Source: MGR-bin208 sp043779285 (GTDB lineage: Bacteria; Bacteroidota; Bacteroidia; Chitinophagales; Chitinophagaceae). Taken from it: DNA of 30,483 bases. The position numbers and the translations under genes were made by a program. The notes below the pieces were generated by a model. It saw only the letters and a program-made list of their open reading frames with translations. It was not told the DNA's origin and searched no databases. Below are positions 23,742 through 30,483 of the stretch, piece by piece (the stretch's first letter is position 1; each line of letters opens with the position of its first letter). The stretch spans positions 1 to 30,483 of the forward strand of contig JAYWEL010000012.1 in assembly GCA_043779285.1 (NCBI GenBank). The letters are read 5' to 3'.

Positions 23742-24356
23742 ATGAAAAAAATCGAACTGGAAATAGTAGCCCTTTCACACAGCATTACACAATCACACTC
23801 TTATGCCGTTGTTTTAGGTGAAATGAATGGCATTAGAAGATTACCGATTGTTATCGGCGGTTTTGAAGCACAGGCTATTGCAGTGGCTATTGAAAAAATG
23901 AATCCTACCCGACCACTTACACATGATTTATTGAAAAACTTCATGCTCTCTTTTAATATCGATTTACACGAAATAATCATCAGTGACCTGCAGGAAGGGA
24001 TCTTTTTTTCTAAACTCGTTTGCTCATCCGAAAATGACACCATCGAAATAGATTCCCGTACATCGGATGCGATAGCCCTTGCAGTACGTTTCGGCTGCCC
24101 GATATATACGTATGAAAATATTCTGGACAGTGCCGGCATTTTAATGGAAGATACCGGTGAAGAAACGACTGAGCTAAAAACAGAATCAGGCAAGGGAGCA
24201 GAAGTTTCTTTAGAAGATGAAAAAACAACAAACGACCTGAAAGCCCTTACCTTGGATGAATTGAATGTATTGCTAAATGATGTATTGGAACATGAGGACT
24301 ATATCAAAGCTATATCCATCCGAGACGAAATTAATAACCGGAAAAAGAAAAAATAA
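23742..24356 (+). CDS. Bifunctional nuclease family protein (DUF151) with UVR motif
   Basis: The 204-residue protein has a DUF151/BFN domain at about 1-135 (PIVIGGFEAQAIAVAIEKM, RPLTHDLLKNFM, DSRTSDAIALAVRFGCPIY) and a C-terminal UVR motif (about 165-200, LNVLLNDVLEHEDYIKAISIRDEI) like the one that links UvrB and UvrC. A proteobacterial-type or plant BFN domain has been described as having DNase/RNase activity; function in Bacteroidota is not well known. The gene lies 15 bases before ispE and is probably co-transcribed. Confidence 0.9.
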   Translation: MKKIELEIVALSHSITQSHSYAVVLGEMNGIRRLPIVIGGFEAQAIAVAIEKMNPTRPLTHDLLKNFMLSFNIDLHEIIISDLQEGIFFSKLVCSSENDTIEIDSRTSDAIALAVRFGCPIYTYENILDSAGILMEDTGEETTELKTESGKGAEVSLEDEKTTNDLKALTLDELNVLLNDVLEHEDYIKAISIRDEINNRKKKK

Positions 24357-24371
24357 TCAACCCCATACCAG

Positions 24372-25205
24372 GTGATTGCATTCCCCAATTGTAAAATTAA
24401 TCTTGGCCTTCAAATTACGGGTAAAAGACCCGATGGTTTTCATGACCTGGAAACAGTATTCTTTCCTGTTCCATTAAAAGATGCATTGGAGATTATACCT
24501 TCCACTAATGATGAAGAATCTATTCTTTTTTCATCCAGTGGTTTACCTATTCCCGGAAACCCAAATGACAATATTTGTATCCAGGCAATTGGACTTTTGA
24601 AATCAAAATTTCCACAAATCACATCATTACAGGTGCACTTACATAAATCTATTCCAATGGGTGCCGGACTTGGCGGAGGCAGTGCTGATGCGGCTTTCAC
24701 ATTAATATTATTAAACAAATATTTCCATTTAAACCTTTCTCCAGATCAACTTAGCGAACTGGCTCTGGAACTGGGAAGTGACTGCCCGTTTTTTATAAAA
24801 AACAAATCATGTTTTGCAAAAGGAAGAGGAGAAATTCTGGAAGAAATTAAGTTGAATCTTTCTGCATATAAAATACTTTTAATTAATCCTGGCATACATA
24901 TAAACACAACCTGGGCGTTTTCTCAAATCAGTCCAGCTGTACCTATTAAATCAATTAAAGAAATTATCAGTCAACCCATTGAAAGCTGGAAAGCTGAATT
25001 AGTCAACGTTTTTGAAAACCCCATTTTTCAAAAACATGTTGAACTAAAAGAACTTAAAGAAAAATTGTACAATGCAGGTGCCGTTTATGCATCTATGAGC
25101 GGAAGTGGTTCAAGTATCTATGGTCTTTTTAATAAAGATGAAATTCCTGACATTAGCCATATTCCAACACATTATTTTATGAAGGAATTAAATTGCCAGT
25201 TCTAA
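24372..25205 (+). CDS. ispE: 4-diphosphocytidyl-2-C-methyl-D-erythritol kinase IspE
   Basis: The 277-residue GHMP kinase starts with GTG (24372). It has the substrate block CKINLGLQITGKRPDGFHDLETVF with Lys8, the ATP loop PMGAGLGGGSADAAF (95-109), the catalytic Asp137 in LGSDCPFF, and the end motif SMSGSGSSIYGLF. It phosphorylates CDP-ME in the non-mevalonate isoprenoid pathway. Its last 18 bases overlap the VOC gene on the other strand. Confidence 0.95.
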   Translation: MIAFPNCKINLGLQITGKRPDGFHDLETVFFPVPLKDALEIIPSTNDEESILFSSSGLPIPGNPNDNICIQAIGLLKSKFPQITSLQVHLHKSIPMGAGLGGGSADAAFTLILLNKYFHLNLSPDQLSELALELGSDCPFFIKNKSCFAKGRGEILEEIKLNLSAYKILLINPGIHINTTWAFSQISPAVPIKSIKEIISQPIESWKAELVNVFENPIFQKHVELKELKEKLYNAGAVYASMSGSGSSIYGLFNKDEIPDISHIPTHYFMKELNCQF

Positions 25206-25673
25206 TAGCGTTTCTAAATTCAACGGATCAGTAACCATCCTTAACTCAGCATTTGAATTTATTGGCCATAATTCCCTGGGCCGGTCCCAATATAATTCGA
25301 TACCATTTTCATCCGGATCATTCAGGTAGATAGCTTCCGAAACTCCATGATCTGCAGTGCCGGTTAAAGGATACCCTGCTTCAATAATTCTTTTTACAAT
25401 AATAGCCAGTTCTTTTCTGCTTGGATAGAGAATAGCCACATGAAATAAACCAGGGTGGTTTCGGTTTGCAACAGGCATACCCTTGCTCATCCAGGTATTC
25501 AATCCAATATGGTGATGATAGCCACCGGCAGATAAAAATGCTGCGCTATCTCCCATTTGTTGAGTTACTTCAAAACCCAGTAAATCCCGGTAAAACCGAA
25601 GAGATCTATTAAGGTCAGAAACTTTTAAATGTATATGACCGATTTTTGTCTGAGGGGGAATTGTATAATCCAT
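25188..25673 (-). CDS. VOC-family protein (glyoxalase/catechol-dioxygenase-like)
   Basis: The 161-residue single-domain protein has paired beta-alpha-beta-beta-beta modules. Metal-ligand candidates are His in IGHIHLKVSDL (13 or 15), His in GLFHVAIL and Glu in NGIELYWDR. GGYHHHIGLNTW is typical of the catechol-2,3-dioxygenase-like subgroup. The reaction is unknown; it could be an extradiol dioxygenase or a lyase. It overlaps ispE by 18 bases in convergent orientation. Confidence 0.85.
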   Translation of the reverse strand: MDYTIPPQTKIGHIHLKVSDLNRSLRFYRDLLGFEVTQQMGDSAAFLSAGGYHHHIGLNTWMSKGMPVANRNHPGLFHVAILYPSRKELAIIVKRIIEAGYPLTGTADHGVSEAIYLNDPDENGIELYWDRPRELWPINSNAELRMVTDPLNLETLLELAI

Positions 25674-25812
25674 GATATTCGAACAGATTTTTTTTAAGTA
25701 AAATAATGCTAGCTTTGATTCAAAGTACGAAATATCAATATAATTTCTACCATAAGATTATTCCTTTCTCAAAACCTTGATTTACTCAATCATCGAGGTT
25801 AAGTTTTTTATG

Positions 25813-25830
25813 CCGGCAATGGTTTGCCGG
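25813..25830. repeat. Short GC-rich hairpin upstream of the ornithine aminotransferase gene
   Basis: CCGGCAA (25813-25819) and TTGCCGG (25824-25830) form a perfect 7-bp stem with a 4-base loop, 48 bases before the rocD ATG in an otherwise AT-rich spacer. There is no T run, so it is not a simple terminator. Possible roles are an operator, a leader structure or another small palindromic element. Confidence 0.5.
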
Positions 25831-25878
25831 TGATGCTGCATTTATCTACACTACATTTTTATCTTTAAATATTATACC

Positions 25879-27114
25879 ATGCAACCTGTAATGGATACAA
25901 CCGAAAAAACACAATATTATTTATCTCTTGAAGATAAATACGGAGCACATAATTATCATCCGATACCAGTCGTATTGAGTAAAGGAGAAGGTGTTTTTGT
26001 ATGGGATGTGGATGGTAAACGTTACTACGATTTTCTGAGTGGTTATTCTTCACTGAATCAGGGGCATCGCCACCCGAAAATCATGAAGGCCTTAATTGAC
26101 CAAGCAAACGAACTAACCTTGACCAGCAGGGCTTTTCACAGTTCGGCATTAGGTGAGTTTGCGAAATATATAACAGCTTATTTTGGATTCGATAAAGTAT
26201 TACCGATGAATGCAGGGGTAGAAGCCGTTGAAACGGCTATTAAACTTTGCAGACGCTGGGCCTATACCGTGAAAGGCGTTGAAGAAAATAAAGCCAAAAT
26301 AATTGTATGTTCCGGAAATTTTCATGGCCGTACGAGTACCGTTATTTCTTTCAGCACCGACCCTTCTGCTAACAAAAATTTTGGGCCTTATATGCCCGGG
26401 TTCATCATCATTCCTTACAATGACAGTGACGCTTTAGAGCTTGCATTAAAAGATAAAGAGGTTGCGGGGTTTTTGGTAGAACCCATTCAAGGCGAAGCTG
26501 GAATTCTTGTACCGGATGAAGGTTATTTGTCGAAAGCAAAACAACTTTGTAAAGAAGCCAATGTGTTATTTATTGCCGATGAAATACAAACTGGTCTTGC
26601 ACGTACTGGTAAATTACTAGCTTGCGATCATGAACAAGTAAAACCGGATATCCTGATATTAGGTAAGGCATTAAGTGGCGGCACACTTCCTATCAGTGCG
26701 GTGTTAGCCAATGATGAAATTATGCTGACAATAAAACCAGGCGAACATGGCTCAACCTATGGCGGCAACCCACTGGCATGTAAAGTAGCGATGGCATCTT
26801 TGCAGGTATTGAAAGAAGAAAACTTAGCAGAAAATGCTGCGGCAATGGGTGAACTATTTCGAGAAGAAATAAGAAAATTAAATTCACCTCATATTAAATT
26901 AATCAGGGGAAGGGGATTACTAAATGCAATTGTCATTCAGCACCCAAATCAAAATGCAACCGGGGATTTATGTCTGATACTGAAAGAAAATGGTTTATTG
27001 GCCAAATCTACACAGGGAGATAAAATAAGATTGGCCCCTCCCCTAATCATTACAAAAGAACAGATTTTGGAGTCTGTAGCTATTATCAAGGAGAGTTTAA
27101 AATCATTGGATTAA
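25879..27114 (+). CDS. rocD: Ornithine aminotransferase (PLP-dependent class III)
   Basis: The 411-residue protein has the class-III aminotransferase fold. The PLP-binding Asp234 lies in FIADEIQTGLARTGK and the Schiff-base Lys263 in LILGKALSGG. YGAHNYHPIPVVLSKGEGV at the start and EHGSTYGGNPLACKVA near residue 295 are typical of ornithine-oxo-acid transaminase. It converts ornithine and 2-oxoglutarate to glutamate-5-semialdehyde and glutamate, linking arginine breakdown and proline synthesis. The start could also be the second Met (25891). It stands alone on its strand. Confidence 0.94.
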   Translation: MQPVMDTTEKTQYYLSLEDKYGAHNYHPIPVVLSKGEGVFVWDVDGKRYYDFLSGYSSLNQGHRHPKIMKALIDQANELTLTSRAFHSSALGEFAKYITAYFGFDKVLPMNAGVEAVETAIKLCRRWAYTVKGVEENKAKIIVCSGNFHGRTSTVISFSTDPSANKNFGPYMPGFIIIPYNDSDALELALKDKEVAGFLVEPIQGEAGILVPDEGYLSKAKQLCKEANVLFIADEIQTGLARTGKLLACDHEQVKPDILILGKALSGGTLPISAVLANDEIMLTIKPGEHGSTYGGNPLACKVAMASLQVLKEENLAENAAAMGELFREEIRKLNSPHIKLIRGRGLLNAIVIQHPNQNATGDLCLILKENGLLAKSTQGDKIRLAPPLIITKEQILESVAIIKESLKSLD

Positions 27115-27507
27115 CCCGTTTTTATTTATTAACCGTATAGATTAGTAGATATTTTTGTTATGAGGTGATTTTATTTTTCATAGAATAAATCATTTTTTCG
27201 TCCATTGAAATGTGTCAATAACATTTGAAAGTATTACTGATAAAGACATTCAGGGTTTTATTGATTTATAACCCGTTATTAATGCATAGGTTACAGATCA
27301 ACTTGTTTTCTATTATTTAAAAAATGAAACCCGATTTCTTTGACCTTTTACATTTGTTTATTAATTTACATCCACTTCCTGTTAATCTCTCATCCTAAAC
27401 CATTACTCAGTTTCCATTTTAAATGCTGAATAATGTAGAACAATCGATACTATCTTAATCTATGGCAGACTACCTTATTTGCAAATCTAATTTTGCAATT
27501 TTAGATA
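27115..27507. other. 393-base gene-free region before the surface-protein cluster
   Basis: It is AT-rich and holds no supported open frame. Near its right end lies a TAATTTTG promoter-like element (27488-27495) inside two nested inverted repeats. A second TAnnTTTG match (27150-27157) is seen without a gene near it. No RNA gene is recognised. Confidence 0.5.
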
Positions 27508-27509
27508 GT
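27449..27509. promoter_or_regulatory. Nested inverted repeats over promoter and start of the DUF4402-like gene
   Basis: The outer pair is ACTATCT (27449-27455) and AGATAGT (27503-27509); the inner pair is TTGCAAA (27479-27485) and TTTGCAA (27492-27498). The inner pair includes a TAATTTTG match (27488-27495) and the outer pair reaches the start codon. This could be an operator or leader structure. The match to TAnnTTTG would leave a very short leader, so the promoter call is weak. Confidence 0.35.
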
Positions 27510-28011
27510 GAAAATGACAAACAACATAATTGTTTATTTAATAGTGATGCTGGTTTCCGTATCAACTGTATATGCACAGTCGGCTGCAGCATCGGCTTCC
27601 GTTACTATTATGAGTCCGGTTGTTTTTTCTAAAACAGAAGACATCAGTTTCAATACCTTGACCCTGAACACTGCTTCATCGCAAGAAGTGGTACTGATAA
27701 GTGGAGGACTGGGTTTTCATTCATTGTATATTCCGAAAATATCCATATTTAAACCAACGCAAAAAGGAGTTTTTACCATTTATGGATGTACGGATAATTT
27801 CTATTCCATATCAACCCAATTGGTAATAAAACTTTTACATAGCAATGGCGAAGAGCACATATATGCCCAGTCAATGATTGACGAATCTTCTTTAATAAAT
27901 AGCGTTGGAGAAAGAAGTATAATTGTTGATGCTAAAGTGTATGTTGATCACACTCAACTGGCAGGATCATATACTTCCAAAAACTTTACACTTACCATAA
28001 ATTTCAATTAA
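27508..28011 (+). CDS. Secreted DUF4402-like small protein (possible fibre subunit)
   Basis: The 165-167-residue protein has a signal peptide (to about AQ, residue 24) and then SAAASASVTIMSPVVFSKTEDISFNTLTL. This matches the start of the second DUF4402 protein in this window (TATIVTPISITKNVDMNFGNI). It ends SYTSKNFTLTINFN, similar to the other's TPFSVTVNYN. The start may be GTG at 27508 or, more likely, ATG at 27514. It is all beta in character, exported, and faces the chaperone gene. Compared with its relative it lacks much of the low-complexity middle, so it may be a minor or tip subunit. Function is inferred from company. Confidence 0.65.
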   Translation: MKMTNNIIVYLIVMLVSVSTVYAQSAAASASVTIMSPVVFSKTEDISFNTLTLNTASSQEVVLISGGLGFHSLYIPKISIFKPTQKGVFTIYGCTDNFYSISTQLVIKLLHSNGEEHIYAQSMIDESSLINSVGERSIIVDAKVYVDHTQLAGSYTSKNFTLTINFN

Positions 28012-28031
28012 ATTCCAGTTGTCAGAATTTA

Positions 28032-28892
28032 TTAATTTAGCACTAATTCTTCTTCAGCCAGTTTTTTCGGTTTCCCCGATTGATCGGTATATGTAACAAC
28101 CAATTTTCCGGAATGGTAATCGATATTTTGATTGACATCTAATTTTAATTGAAAATTTCTTTTTTCATTAGGTGTATAAACTGCCAACCCTTTTATTAAA
28201 CCAACACGGGATGATTTACCTTGAGGAGAAATATAATTTACAGTCACATCGCCATATGAAGAATAATCTCCAATTCGATTAAACGTTATTTTCAATATAG
28301 GTTCGGGTAAATTTTCTGTTTGAACTGACAGATTGGAAAGGTTGATTTTTAAATTAGGTTCTCCAACTCGAATTAATACGGGCATAGTAATACCAAAAAT
28401 AGGAATCAGTTGAACTGAAATGGATGAATCTTTTTTCTTGTTTTCTTCACCCAAAGGCTTGTCAGATGGTACAGCTCTAAAATACATATGAGACCTGTAT
28501 TCACCAGCAGTCAATTCATTCGCCTTTACTAATTGAACTTTTACAGATTGCGCTTCATTAGGCCCTAAGGTTACGCTTCTTGGGAAAAAACGTAAATTTT
28601 TACTGGCAATTTTTTGTAATGAATCTGGTTCTGTAATCTGTTCAAAGCTTCCATCTTCATTCATTCTAATTTGTACAAATGTAATGACATAAGTTGCTGA
28701 GTCTTTTCCCGTATTGGCGAGATTCAGTTCTTCCGATCTTTTTGCTCCTTCAAAAACTACTCGCTTGGGTGTAATTAATAAATTACCCTGTGCATACAAG
28801 TTATTTAAAAAAAACGGAAGAATAAAAAATGTTCCTAACAGTAAAGAACAACTTTTAAATATGTTGATCTTGTTTATAAAATAATTTTGCAT
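28032..28892 (-). CDS. PapD-like periplasmic chaperone (fimbrial-type)
   Basis: The 286-residue protein has a signal peptide (to about LYAQG, residue 36) and an N-terminal Ig-like domain: NLLITPKRVVFEGAKRSEELNLANTG, then LRFFPRSVTLGPNEAQSVKVQLVKANELTAGEYRSHMYFRAVPS. Basic and aromatic residues here follow the pattern of pili assembly chaperones, which hold subunits by a donated strand. A second beta-rich domain follows (LKINLSNLSVQ to the end). It lies after a DUF4402 gene and a usher-like gene on the same strand. Family is fairly clear; partner subunits are inferred. Confidence 0.7.
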   Translation of the reverse strand: MQNYFINKINIFKSCSLLLGTFFILPFFLNNLYAQGNLLITPKRVVFEGAKRSEELNLANTGKDSATYVITFVQIRMNEDGSFEQITEPDSLQKIASKNLRFFPRSVTLGPNEAQSVKVQLVKANELTAGEYRSHMYFRAVPSDKPLGEENKKKDSSISVQLIPIFGITMPVLIRVGEPNLKINLSNLSVQTENLPEPILKITFNRIGDYSSYGDVTVNYISPQGKSSRVGLIKGLAVYTPNEKRNFQLKLDVNQNIDYHSGKLVVTYTDQSGKPKKLAEEELVLN

Positions 28893-28946
28893 AAATCAGC
28901 ATTGGATTTAAACATTTAAAACATAACCTGATTCCGAAACTACATT

Positions 28947-28983
28947 AAAAAAAATTAGTGCTATAAAAATATAGCACTAATTT
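28947..28983 (-). terminator. Terminator or attenuator between the DUF4402 gene and chaperone
   Basis: Perfect 14-bp arms (28952-28965 and 28970-28983) with a 4-base loop are followed on the minus strand by a T run (complement of 28947-28954). It lies 17 bases after the DUF4402 stop and 55 bases before the chaperone start. Low GC makes it a weaker terminator, so some read-through to the chaperone is plausible. Confidence 0.75.
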
Positions 28984-29000
28984 AATTTGATGTAAAAATT

Positions 29001-29513
29001 TTAGTTGTAATTCACTGTTACACTAAATGGAGTTCCGGTAACATAGGTACCAGCAGCCTGTGCCGCACTAACACCTAATGTTGCTCCAACATTTATTACC
29101 TGTGTACCACCTGCAGACAATGCACCTGCTGTAACACCGATGTTACAAGTAAATGCTGTAGCATTCATTGTGTTAGCTCCACTTGTAAGCACTACAGCTG
29201 CAGACGGCAATGTAATGTCATACGTGTAACTACCTTGGCCTGCTACAGTAAATGAAGCAGCAGAAACAGTTCCATTAACTACAGGCAAAGTAACACCACC
29301 GGTTGCACTACGGGTTCCCGCAGGAGCCAAGATTACTGAACCTCCTGAAGCTGTAACAGCTATATTTCCGAAGTTCATGTCTACATTCTTAGTAATGCTG
29401 ATTGGGGTTACGATTGTTGCAGTTGCTGTAGCAGTTGCAGTTGATTGAGCTTTTGCAGAGTTTGCAAATGCAATCAGCACTAAGGCTGACGCCATTAACT
29501 TGATTGTTTTCAT
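29001..29513 (-). CDS. DUF4402-domain secreted protein (probable major fibre subunit)
   Basis: The 170-residue protein starts at 29513 with a clear signal peptide (MKTIKLMASALVLIAFANSA, then KAQ). An ATG 14 codons upstream would put a charged tail before the signal and overlaps a small leader hairpin, so it is rejected. The mature N-terminus STATATATATIVTPISI alternates Ala and Thr and is followed by the DUF4402 block VDMNFGNIAV. The end is TPFSVTVNYN. The protein is rich in Ala, Gly, Thr, Ser and Val and poor in charge. The gene has a higher GC content and more regular codons than its neighbours, which suggests strong expression. A terminator follows. A role as fibre or surface-layer subunit is inferred. 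Confidence 0.75.
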   Translation of the reverse strand: MKTIKLMASALVLIAFANSAKAQSTATATATATIVTPISITKNVDMNFGNIAVTASGGSVILAPAGTRSATGGVTLPVVNGTVSAASFTVAGQGSYTYDITLPSAAVVLTSGANTMNATAFTCNIGVTAGALSAGGTQVINVGATLGVSAAQAAGTYVTGTPFSVTVNYN

Positions 29514-29527
29514 TGTTCGGATTTTTG

Positions 29528-29551
29528 TTTGTTTTTCGTTGGATGAGCCCA
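29528..29551 (-). other. Small hairpin in the leader of the DUF4402 gene
   Basis: In the minus-strand leader, GTTGG and CCAAC pair around the loop GCTCAT, just upstream of the chosen start. It may stabilise the leader of an abundant mRNA. The structure is short and its role is not shown. Confidence 0.35.
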
Positions 29552-29669
29552 ACATTATCTTAAACGAGACTTCTTAATTATTATTGTAGAACTAGCACTA
29601 CTTTTTTTAAATTGTTTCTACTTATTAATTTTTATGCTAATTTTTATTTTTTTACTTTTAAAAAATCAA

Positions 29670-30483
29670 TTATTGATAAAAGGATTCCATGTTATTATTT
29701 TCTCCGGCATTGTAAATACTGAAATTCAGATTACTAATCAAATCTCCATCACGGGTAGGCTTAATTGAAAATGAAATTTTTTCGGTCAGGGATTTTATTT
29801 TTAATTTTTTTAATTGCTCGGTGTCTATACTTGCATAATATTTACCTGGTATTAATCCGATATAACTGAAATACCCATCCGGTTCGGATAATGTACGGAC
29901 AACAAATTCAGACTTTTCATTATAAATATTTATGATAACCCGCCCAATGCCTTTGTTCATTTTATCATTTAATAAAGTAACATTACCAGAAGCCTCTCCA
30001 AATACAGAAACAGGAACTTCTATTAATTTAAAATGATTTGGTTCGGCAATAACCCGTATACTTGGGTTTTCAACCTTCCAGGCAATATTGTCAAAACTGT
30101 TTTTATCAATTTCGATAAAATAATGATTATATGCTTCCAAGCCGGTTACACGAATTGTTGTGTCCTTATCATTACGAACCGTTTTTCCGGCATTCACCCG
30201 TAAACCCATTTCATCTACTTTGGGTTCGCCTTTATCTCTTTTTCCATTACAATTAATATCTAAGAATGGTAGAATTATTAACCCTCCTCTTCCAACCTGG
30301 TTTTGATTGGAAAAACTCGCAGATCGGGTTTTATCATTATAAAGCAGTGATCCGCTTATAGCCTGTGTAGCTGAAGAGTTTAATTTGTTTTGTCTGCCAA
30401 AAAAAGAAATCTGGGCAAAAGAAAAATCATACCTGAATCCAAGGCCATAATAGTTCAGATTCTTTTGAACGTCTCTTTCGTAA
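29670..30483 (-). CDS. Usher-like outer-membrane protein, C-terminal part (partial)
   Basis: The frame is open without a stop from 29670 to the right window edge, so the Met at 30209 is not the start. The visible 270 or so residues begin with beta-barrel strands (LNYYGLGFRYDFSFAQISFF, SGSLLYNDKTRSASFSNQ), then GGLIILPFLDINCNGKRDKGEPKV (an SdrD/calcium-like D-x-N-x-N-G motif), then YNHYFIEIDKNSFDNIAW, IRVIAEPNHFKLIEVPVSVFG and a carboxypeptidase-regulatory-like end (GRVIINIYNEKSEF to PDGYFSYIGLIPGKY). The order of barrel and C-terminal beta domains with ID...LP-like and V.P...F.L..V motifs resembles fimbrial ushers. With the chaperone and DUF4402 genes downstream, a secretion usher is the best guess. 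The N-terminal plug and barrel are outside the window. Confidence 0.6.
   Translation of the reverse strand, partial: YERDVQKNLNYYGLGFRYDFSFAQISFFGRQNKLNSSATQAISGSLLYNDKTRSASFSNQNQVGRGGLIILPFLDINCNGKRDKGEPKVDEMGLRVNAGKTVRNDKDTTIRVTGLEAYNHYFIEIDKNSFDNIAWKVENPSIRVIAEPNHFKLIEVPVSVFGEASGNVTLLNDKMNKGIGRVIINIYNEKSEFVVRTLSEPDGYFSYIGLIPGKYYASIDTEQLKKLKIKSLTEKISFSIKPTRDGDLISNLNFSIYNAGENNNMESFYQ

Noticed and set aside
28036..28047. TTAGCACTAATT shared with the hairpin at 28970-28983
   Set aside because: The first copy encodes the end of the chaperone (ELVLN and stop); AT-rich similarity of this length is likely chance.
29514..29555. Upstream ATG for the DUF4402 gene
   Set aside because: It would place a polar tail before the signal peptide; the Met at 29513 fits exported proteins much better.
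30207..30209. Met at 30209 as start of the last protein
   Set aside because: The frame is open to the window edge and encodes beta-barrel-like sequence before this Met, so the gene is partial.
1..30483. CRISPR array, rRNA, prophage or toxin-antitoxin modules
   Set aside because: No regularly spaced repeats, rRNA sequence, phage genes or typical toxin-antitoxin pairs were seen.

Overview
The window looks like chromosomal DNA of a Bacteroidota bacterium, most likely a chitinophagaceae-like lineage. The evidence is an AT-rich background, a SusC/SusD pair with surface lipoproteins, Bacteroidota-type TAnnTTTG promoter elements, DUF4402-type secreted proteins and paired M16 peptidases. The assignment rests on gene content only.

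Positions 1-300 hold the 5' end of an IS5-type insertion sequence that appears to have cut off a secreted alpha/beta hydrolase gene (301-596). Positions 593-12349 (minus strand) form a polysaccharide utilisation locus in the order susC, susD, LamG lipoprotein, terminator, two GH144 enzymes, SGNH hydrolase, GH3 beta-glucosidase, broken hydrolase. GH144 enzymes are known to act on beta-1,2-glucan, and GH3 beta-glucosidases are known to finish sophoro-oligosaccharides, so the locus probably takes up and degrades beta-1,2-glucan. A complete IS4-type element (12505-13852, 17-bp terminal inverted repeats, 5-bp target duplication) lies just upstream of the susC promoter. Its transposase gene is itself broken by a 23-bp GC-rich palindromic insert.

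Positions 14069-27114 are mostly housekeeping: tRNA-Arg(ACG) with promoter and terminator, a catalytic plus non-catalytic M16 peptidase pair, a secreted amidohydrolase, rlmH, a rhomboid protease, tilS, a TPR protein, etfB-etfA, a bifunctional nuclease (DUF151), ispE, a VOC protein and an ornithine aminotransferase. The etfB and etfA genes each carry an in-frame, very GC-rich palindromic insert (9 and 17 codons). The etfB insert is clearly related to the one in the IS4 transposase. Together they suggest a dispersed family of small palindromic elements that enter genes and are tolerated in frame, similar in behaviour to Rickettsia palindromic elements.

Positions 27508-30483 hold a surface-fibre-like cluster: two DUF4402-like small secreted proteins, a PapD-like chaperone and the C-terminal part of a large outer-membrane protein that resembles a fimbrial usher. 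This looks like a Bacteroidota version of chaperone-usher secretion, but the usher is cut by the window edge.

Several frameshifts fall in homopolymer runs (162-170 and 349-359), so sequencing error must be considered there.
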